A stretch of 64,000 nucleotides of DNA, from positions 10,691,250-10,755,249 of the forward strand of contig OX459107.1 in assembly GCA_949775045.1 (NCBI GenBank), given 5' to 3'. Shown here one piece after another: positions 1 through 9,700 of the stretch (position 1 is its first letter; each line of letters starts with the position of its first letter). Source of the stretch: Metridium senile (Eukaryota > Cnidaria > Anthozoa > Actiniaria > Metridiidae). A program made the position numbers and the translations under genes. The notes beneath the pieces are model-generated. The model was not told the origin of the DNA. It saw only the letters and a program-made list of their open reading frames with translations, and searched no databases.

Positions 1-200
1 CAGCATTTATCATCATCATCACCTTACCTTTTTCATCATTATCATTGTCACATCACTATCATCACCAGGACTTTTATCACTATCATCAGCATTTCATCAT
101 TATCATCAACATCATCATCACTATCACCATTTATCACTATCATCATCATTATCACCATTATAATCAACATAATCATCATCTTCAGCATTGTCATCTTTAG
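1..200. repeat. TCATCA-type microsatellite
   Basis: The first 200 bases are an imperfect array of ATC/CAT trinucleotides interrupted by TTA and CACC. It is low-complexity DNA with no credible coding potential. It abuts the Penelope-like fragment that follows. Confidence 0.85.
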
Positions 201-777
201 CAAGCTCAGCTATTGACTAACGTTAAGGACAAAGACGAACCCATTAACAGACAAGGAGCTATTTACAAAATAGCTTGTTCCGACTGTAACGCTACCTACA
301 TCGGTGAGACCGGCAGAAATTTAAACACGAGACTAACTGAACATAAACGTGCCACGAAAAACAAAGACCCTAACAACCACATTGCGGAACATCACAAACA
401 TACTGGCCACTCCATTAACTGGGACTCTGCCGCTTCCATTACACATTGCACCAACTATCACCAACGCCGACTACTTGAAAGCTGGTACACCGGCTTAGAA
501 CAAAAGCCACTTAACCGTTGCATAACACTACCGGCTTCCTACAATAGACTCATTAACGACTTCAAGCTTTCCGCTAACACAATGACTAACACCTACCCAC
601 GCATCAACAACAACATTACCGATGAACCAGACACATAAATAACACCACTGTCTTTTCATTTTCTTTACTCTGAAGATGACTTCCGCTCAGGTTGTCGAAA
701 CGTCAGACATCAACACCATCAGTCTTTCTCAAGACTACACCACCCCGGACGATCATGCCTCATCTACAAGCTCAGCT
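201..777 (+). mobile_element. Penelope-like retroelement, 5'-truncated 3' fragment
   Basis: The fragment contains the GIY-YIG endonuclease end of a Penelope-like element followed by a short 3' tail (about 660-765) with a CTGAAGATGA... and GTCGAAACGTCAG motif, typical of Penelope-like 3' regions as I know them. The 11-mer CAAGCTCAGCT occurs at 201-211 and again at 767-777, so it may be the target-site duplication or part of a terminal repeat. The reverse transcriptase half is missing, so the copy is dead. It ends 7 bp from the stop codon of the minus-strand VPS9 gene and therefore lies in or next to that gene's 3' UTR. Confidence 0.75.
213..638 (+). pseudogene. GIY-YIG endonuclease domain of Penelope-like element (partial)
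   Basis: About 140 codons are open. The GIY-YIG core is seen as A-I-Y-K-I followed by C-x2-C and Y-I-G-E-T-G-R, then L-x-E-H-K-R, the order expected for Penelope endonucleases (CCHH-type GIY-YIG). In the element this domain nicks target DNA for target-primed reverse transcription. The frame opens with TTG rather than ATG and is simply the C-terminal part of a longer polyprotein whose RT part is lost. It is not expected to be translated on its own. Confidence 0.75.
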
Positions 778-784
778 CACTAGT

Positions 785-3700
785 CTACATATCCGCTACT
801 AATCGTTTGATCTCATCTCTAGTCTGACTGTCTAAGGCTCCTTTTATATGAACATCAATAGCCAAAGAATCCTGACATTGACCGATAAACTTGGACATCT
901 TTGTCTGATCTTTCTTGCTGCTTAAATTAGCTGATGCATTGTAATGAAAACCCAGTCTTCGCAAATTGTCCATCCCCATTCTTACCAAGTCTTTCAATGC
1001 TCGAATTGTCATTGGCGTAAGATGGCCATTTGTTGGGAGGGTATGTGATCTCTCACTTGTCTCATTGTAGTCATTTTGAAAGTGCCTGACAGCCAAAAGA
1101 AGAACATTGGAGTAAAATGGGGCAAATGTTTCAACCAAGGGGTTTAGGTAGCCAAGAGTAAGCAATAAATGAATCACAGTTGTAATTAACTGATTGGGAG
1201 ACTGACCATCTTCACTGTAAACACTTTGCACAAGTTGTTGCTTCTGCGCAGCTGCATTACTAACAAATTCAATTGACAGAAACTGCAAATTTTCCAAATT
1301 TGATGTCTGAGCAAGTGAATCTGTAGAACCAGTAGTTGTATTTAACTCTGAGTTAGTAAATACTGAAGCAGATGTTTGGACTTCGTCGTCTAATGCTACA
1401 GGGGTGTCTACAACGTTTTTTCCCTCTTTTGTATTTAATTCTGGCACCATCTGAATTTCAAGAAGACTGTTTCGATGTTGATCATATCTTGTTGGCTGGA
1501 GACAGCTTAATCTTCCTAGCGTGCAATACCACTTAATATCATCCTTTACCAGGTCATATTGACCACTTGGTATGGGGATAAGGGTGAGATTCCTTTCCAT
1601 GCTACTGGGATCAAGAACTATTGCCCTGCCAAAAGATGTTTTGATAGATGCTAATCCATGCAATTTAGATGGCTCTATAAATACACTATTCAAATACTCC
1701 ATCTGGGAAGATGAAACTATAGCTTTATTGACTCTTACAACAGTAACTTGTACTTTGGCTTGTGGGTTGGAACTTGGCAGTAGGACAGTCCTGTAGAACC
1801 TGAAGATAAAATGTTTGCAAACGTCAGCAACATGAAATAGCATAATGATCAACTTGGTATCTATTGCATTAGGAGGCACATTTAAGGTAGTACCGGATAC
1901 TTGCTACTGCGCATCCATTTCGCGCATCTCGTTTTCCATCATTTATTTGCGTTTTTTTGAAAATTTATCTAAATAATATTTTAATTTGAATCCTTATCTA
2001 TAACTTAAGAAAGTATTATGTCATTTCCTGCAACTTTGGAGGTAAAATGGGACATTTTTCGAAACATGCTCAGATTTTCACTACCTGACAAGGTCGCTGT
2101 TTTGTCTCAAAACAACAAATTTACAACTTTGTAAAAATGAATAGATAAAATATGATTTTGACGTCTTTAGTCGTAAAACTAATACAAAATAGGTTTTAGG
2201 GTTTCTGGAGATGACAATGATAATTTGACAAGTTTTAAGCAGATGTTTAAAGTACTAGAACCCAGTCCCGTGCGGACCGTTGCCGTGTTTTTTTTTAACA
2301 AAAAAATGGATTTGGTCGCTTATAACTCGCCTATTAGTACGGGGACCATGCCCCCGAAGGTATATAAGATACCAGGGTACGCAGCTAGCCCTAATCCTAT
2401 TGTTCTCTATCTGCTCAAATCCGTACTAGGTAAACGTCACTGCTATGGACAGTGATGATAGATTGGCTAGTTCGGCCTCTGTTCGCTTGCTTCCGAAAAC
2501 ACAACTATTCGTTCGGTCGATAATCAGCACTACCCGAAGTGAAGTACCGGTATTTATAACATTAAACCTGCGTTATAAAATTAATCATTCATTTGAGTAC
2601 GGTTTCATGATTTTAAGTAAAAGAGATTTAGAAAACGTATTTAAAATTAAAACTAACGCAACGTTTAAAAAACTAACGTACGGTGATTTACTATTTCATA
2701 ATAAGTCGCTACTTTCAAGATGAAGAAAGGTTTCAAGTAAACAAATAAGTCGCTACTAGCGTTCAAACCGTAATGAATTGCCCATCTTTGGGAACCATCA
2801 ACTTGTCTCAATCTGTATTTTGGTACATTGGTGAAAACCTTCTTTATAAACTTCCCCAAACCGGTCTTTCGACAGCAGTGGTTGCCACCTTGCATTCCGG
2901 CACATGACAATGAAATTCTTATGCTTTGCTCCGTTTCTATTAAAGCACAAGGTTTATAATAAAATATTCTTGTGAATGCGTTCTCCATATGTGTCAAAAT
3001 AACGGCCGGACTATTCAAAAACTAATACGGTAACGCAATCTTTATTCCTAGTCAAACGGTTTCGGAAGCAAGCGAACAGAGGCCGAACTAGCCAATCTAT
3101 CATCACTGTCCATAGCAGTGACGTTTACCTAGTACGGATTTGAGCAGATAGAGAACAATAGGATTAGGGCTAGCTGCGTACCCTGGTATCTTATATACCT
3201 TCGGGGGCAGTTAAAGAAGTTACCGATTAGTAACCGAGTGACACACGATCGCTTTTAATACTAGATAGACCAATATCACGAGATTGAAATAGGAGCTAGA
3301 CATATAATGACGAAGGTCAAGGGAATAACAAAGCAAGCAAATAAGCGACCGTTGGTAACTATAAATACACGGAGATTGCAAGCGAATACAAACGCGAATG
3401 ATACTCTGCTGCCCATGCGGGGACCCCCATTTTTTTTCTTTTTATTCAAGACTGCATTTACTACTCTTACGATTTAGAATAAAAAATAAAATATTCATTG
3501 ATTGGATTTTCTGAAATTTTACAAATGGTACAACTCTATACACATGTAGTGTGCGTAATTGGCGTATAATTGTGCTTCTATGGCTCACTTATACCCATAT
3601 TTGGAAATGATTCAATGATTTTTATGACAGGAAATGTTAGATAACCCTTAGATCTATCGTTTGATATAATATTATGCTTTTCCTAGCAGAATACGTTCGC

Positions 3701-6700
3701 ATTCTCTTGACTGCTTTGATTAGGTACTTTTGAGCAAATCACCGCAAATTATTGCAAAAACCTACTTTTACTATATCTTATAACTCTATAACCAATACAG
3801 TGACCCCAATTTTTTTTCACGTTTTTTGACTTGCCTAACAATGATCTATAAATGACAGGATTTATAAAAAAATTCATTGAAGAAATCCAAGTATCCGGTA
3901 CTACAGGTTCCCGGCTCGGGCATGGATTATATTGAGTTGAGTTTGTTTGATGTGTTCTTCTCTCCTACGCATCAGGGTTTTTTCTCTGGATTATCTGGTT
4001 TTCCTCCCTCAGCATAAATGAACATGTGAGCCAAGTTTAGTTGTGTGCAAAATACTAAAACGAGGGAGTGAGTCTCTCCGATTAGTGGGGGCACTGTGTT
4101 TTTTTTTATTTTATTTAATAGCATGAGGGAAATTTAGCTCTCATTGCTGTCTCTCACCCATGAAAATATGGGGAAAAAAAGTTGTTCTGTTTCCTCACAC
4201 AACATTTACAGTGTGACTATTGAAACCAGAGCCAATAGATATTTTTTGAGATCAAACAAAAAACTTGCAGAGGAATGAATGAATTATTCAAATAAATAAT
4301 TACCTCAATGTATCCAATTGCCATTCTTTTACTGCATAGAGCTCATAGCCACTTAACCATTTATTCACAGAGACAACCTCAAATACAGGGTCTTCCTCTG
4401 AAGCAAGCTGCTTGTAATGATGCTGCTCACAAACCACTATATTATCTGCAATTCCGTCTTTCTGGCTGACTGGAAAGTCATGTTCATTAAGTCTTAGGAT
4501 GTACTGGCATGCAAACTCAATGCTTGAAAGATAGTATCCTGCTTCAGAGAAAGCTAGATTAGGGCTGGAGTAATGCTTGAGGTATGCCACAGTTGAGGCA
4601 AATTGAGGGATGTTTGCCTTGAGTACCACGTACACCCATACATCCATGAACTCATCTGGTAATGAAGAGTGCACAATATGTTATTTAACAACATATTTCC
4701 CATTATACATATGGAAACATAGGTTGTAAAAGTAAATGTGGTCGTACCTTTTAGGGTCTGAAATTAGTATCTGAGTTAAATTATGCGTACCTTTTTGGGG
4801 TTATTATCAAAACCGTCAGTCGAGCACCCCTTTCATTTTGTCCCCCATTGTTTAACCAACCAAATCACACTACAGTAAACACCCGCATAAAATAACAAGT
4901 GATTTTGAGATTCAGGCTGATGCATTTCTTATATATCAGGTGCTTAGAAATTGTTTCTGGAAATGAAGTCAGATTTATTCTAGCAACTCCAATTCCTTCT
5001 GCAAAATACTGTGTGTCTGTAATGGTAAGCACACATATTTTTTTCTTACATAAGAACAAGGTTCATTTGTCAGGCTGAATTGGTTTTATATATATGGTGC
5101 TTTATTCACCAACTTTCAGCCTGAAGGTTCTTAATCTACTTGTTCTTTTATGCAGGTGTTTACTTCATTTTGTACTTCAAATGCTTCACAGATATGTTTG
5201 CACTCTAATAACATTGATGATGATAATGATTCATGTAATATTTTATACAAACTGGGTTTTATATTTTTTTAAGACTAACTAGAGACACCACCATTGACAT
5301 CAAGAAGCCAAACAGACAACACTGATGATAATCATAATGATAAAATTGTCATCTCATCTTATTAGCTCTGATTATCTCACCCCATCCCATTTCATTATGA
5401 CATCTCATTGGCTTGTCTCATCTGATGTCATGTCATTATCTAATCTTATCTGTCATCTATCCCACCTCATCTCATCTCATCCAAACCCCAGGAGATGTTT
5501 TATGGGGTTGACAATTTTCGTTCTGGGTATTTTTTGGGTCAAGAGATCTACCACATTTTTTTTAGGTCTTAAAAAGCCACCCGTATTTTTTTTTTTGTGT
5601 GTATCAGAAAATTATTTCACTAAATCATTTAAATTTTTTTCAGCAAGGCGTGAGTTCCATAAAGAAGACAATTTTGAGGTATTTAAGTCTTGTATTTTTT
5701 TGGGTTTGAAATTGGCATGCCATGTATTTTTTTAAGTGTAAAATTTCTAGCCTGCGTGGTCGGCTCTTGGGTAATTGGGGAAGAGGAGGGAAGGGGAGGG
5801 GGTGGGGGGTGGGGGGTGGAAGGAAAGGGAAAGGAGAGCCTGCTAGCAAACCCCACTTTTTCGTGTACCCGCCTACTTCAAGACACTTCAAAACATCAAA
5901 TTATTCAGCCAATCCAAGCATACAACAGAGTTTACAGGAAGTGATCTGGAAGTTGTCACTTTTACGTGTCGACCGTTGAGTTTGTAAACAAGAGCCAGCG
6001 ACTTCATATTATCAAATCTTTTATTATTTTAATACCTATATCATTTGAAATAAAACTATGTTATACAATGCCTCAAACACTACAGTTTACGTTGCGTTAG
6101 AAACTATCTGAACTCATTCTATCGCATTGATCTTTCACAATGCTTTTGCGGCAACCAAAACAACAGCTCAATTTTCTTCTTGATCTTTGACCTTTGAAAA
6201 GCTTGAAATACTTTTAAAATAAAAATATATACGACTTTCATTAAATGACTGTAGTGGGAAACAAAGCCAGAACATCTTTACCTTCAAGTAAATCGTCAGC
6301 AGCTTTTTTTTTCTGCGGTCTGTTTTCAAGTCTCCGAAGAAGTCTTAATTGAACAAGCACGCGAAGACGCTAAGTTAGTAACATTGCGTCAAATTACAAA
6401 TACTATGATTGACAGCGTCATGCTTCATTTTGACCAATAGGAGCGTGCGGCCTCTGGCGGCCGCAGGTACACGAAAAAGTGGGGTTTGCTAGCAGGCTCT
6501 CCTTTCCCTTTCCTTCCTCCTCCACCCCCTCCCCTCCTCGTCCCCAATTCCCCAAGAGCCGGCCACGCAGGCTATAAAATTTCAGGTTTGAGTATTTTTT
6601 TTGGGCTGCAATATGAAGCTCCTTGAACCCCCCGTCATTTTACCCCCAAGTACATTGCTGGGGATCTAAACTCTTCTCATTTGTACAATCTTATCTCATG

Positions 6701-9700
6701 TCATGTCTCATACACCATAAACACCCAACTTATCATTTCATCACATCTTCTCTCATTATCACATCACATCTCATTATCTCACCTACTCTAACCTATTCAA
6801 AACTGCAATAAATATATCAACTTTACCTGCGCCTGGGGGACAACTATGCTCCCTGGTTGCAACCTCATTCAGAATCTCAAATACAAGCTTGGCTGCTTTC
6901 ACAATCTGTGAGATTTTTCCACTTGGGGTTAAATATAATGAGCATGTGTTCAATGCAGAAATGGCGGCTGAGTAAGGTGATAAACTAGCATCTTGGCATT
7001 CTTCTTTAATACCAAACTGTGTCTGACTTAGATAGGATAGCTTGTTACTGAGTCTTGCTAATCTGTCATCATCATCTGGTTTCTTCATGTACTGTTTAAT
7101 GCGAGGGTATATGGCTGGCATTAGATGATGCTCTAATTTGCCCTGAAACAAAACAGTTTTATTCTCATTTGATATCAATTATTTCATTTCAAGATATATT
7201 GTCACATCTGAAACCAAAGGTGTAGCATTCTTATCAAGTGTACAATAAAGTACCTTATTGTTACATATATTTTCGTGGGGACTTTATTTCATGAAAATGG
7301 AACAGGAATATTTCGCAGGTCTTAAATTTTGAGATATGGTCAAAATATTTATGATAATTTTGTAATAAAACAATAATAACGGTTTTAACCGTAATTATTA
7401 TTAAAATAATAACAATGCGCACATGCACACATAAGTAGAGAATTATGCACACACATGTAAGCATACTTTTTGATGATTGATGGTTTCTTCTTTTTTGATA
7501 CACTAAGAGATACTCTGAAGTTCCGAATAATCATATAGAGCAAAATAATAGTATAGAGTGGAAATATCCAAGTTAACAAGTATAGAGCGGAATACAGGGT
7601 TCGTGCTGATGTCAGTAAACAAATTCTAAGGAGTTTTCAAGGAGTTTTCAAGGACCAAAAAGTAATTTTTAAGCACTTTTTGCGACAACTTTAAGTGCCC
7701 TTAAAAACGTAAATCAAATCTAAGGAGTTTTCAAGGAGTTTAAGGAGTAGCACGAACCCTGGGAATAATAGTAACAGGTTCCCATTTAAATCTGTACTTT
7801 CCCATTTAAATCTGTACTTATGCAAATTTTGTTGATGTACAATAATATACTCTGATTTGTTGATCTGTGTGTTTAGCACACATCAACACAATTTGCATAA
7901 GTACAGATTTAAATGGGAAAGTACAGATTTAAATAGGAACCTGTTTAGTATAGAGTGGAAATATCCAAGCTAACCAATAAAAGTACAGAGCAGAATAATA
8001 GTATAGAGTGTAAATAACCAAAAAAACATCACGCATGTGCACAAGTGATCTTTCGAAAAGCAATCCAAGATGTCGCACTCAAATAAACAAAGTATGTGCA
8101 TAATGTGTACATAATAAATAATAATAATAATAATTAATAAATACTAATAATAAATAATAATAATAAATACTACTTACAAATACAAAATCATAAGATAAGG
8201 CACCAAAGAACTGCTTGTCTATGATATATTGACACATGCCACCAACAAACTCTTGGTATCTATCGGGATGGACTCCAGTTGGAAAGTCATCTTCAATATG
8301 TTCAACCTCCCAACATTCCCGGATGTACCCCTTCAGTTTCAAAGCTTCAAAACTTTGATTTTTAGCACAAACTTGTATAAGTTTAGTCAGTGTAGTTTCA
8401 TTTCTAGTTGGGGTATTGGCAATTTTTACTTCTTCAATACCCTGGCTGAGAAGGCTGGAGTCTGTGGCTTTTCCTGGATGTCCATCTAATACAGATGCAA
8501 ATGAGTGCTTTGTTGTTACTGATGATATTGACAATCTTCTTTCCTTGTCAATTCGGTTGCTTTTATGCAATCTGGTAACAAAAAATTGCAAACTTCATTG
8601 AAAATTTGATTCTTGATAAATGATAAAAGATAATGCTGATGAAATGGAAACTATGGAAACTATTATGTTAGTGTTGACATAAGTGATAGTTAATAGAATG
8701 AAATTAGTAACATGGTAAACTAGACGCTCTAAGAGCGTTTACTCGGGCTGCTGAACAGAAGGGATTCTGAGGGATTGAATGAATCATGATGTATTATAGA
8801 TCATACACAATACACATACACCTATTTCAATTAACGTTGTCCATCTGGAATGGTTGATCTGAGACCGATAGGAATTGTGGGAGCTCGTTAAACTGCAAAT
8901 GCACTATTATAATCACGCTCGAATATTAATGTTCACTTCTGAAATACTGTTATCCATAATTCAGCACCATTCAAGTGTGATTTAAACAATGTATTTGGAA
9001 TTTAACGAGCTCCCAATTTCTATCGGTCTCAGATCAACCATTCCAGATGGACAACGTTAATTGAAATAGGAGTATATACATTATATACACCAGCTGAAGC
9101 AAATTCTGTTAGTCATGAGCAAACTGATACAGGCATATTATTATGACGTACAGAAACCTATCCTGAGACACAAATAGGAAAAATGTTATTAACCTAAGCC
9201 TAAGGAGATGACAAAGCCAGATTTGCCTTTATTTTAGACATTCTAGCCCGCTTGGTTTTTTGATTTATTGGTTGGTATTTTAAAACAGCATATTAAAAAT
9301 GTTTCATATTTTCATATTACACAAAGCTATCCTGAGACACTAATAGGAAAATGTGAAGAACTAAATTGGTTGATTAATGCTAACAAAATGTGCACAAAAA
9401 TAAACAAGTAATCACTTAGGAGTTATTTAAGGTTATTTTAATGAGAAATTATAAATCTATTAGCAAATATTATAATGATAATAATAATAATAAACTTTTT
9501 CAACAGTTTTTTTTACAGTACTTCTACATACATTACATACATACATTGACTTTATTTAAACACGATATGTATTAAAGCTTACGCTTTAATGTGTCGACAT
9601 GGCTTTCTTCCCGGCTTTCTTTCTTGTTTCTTAAGTTGCAGAAAATGACTTCAACTCTTCTTCATGTGACAGATTATTCTTTTGTCTTTCCACTGGTTTT

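Noticed and set aside
2439..2470. snoRNA-like TGATGA box in the inverted repeat arm
   Set aside because: A C-box-like word alone, without a D box or terminal stem at the expected distance, is not enough to call a snoRNA.
2225..3018. Coding ORFs within the perfect inverted repeat
   Set aside because: The short frames in the arms are mirrored on both strands and lack protein-like motifs.
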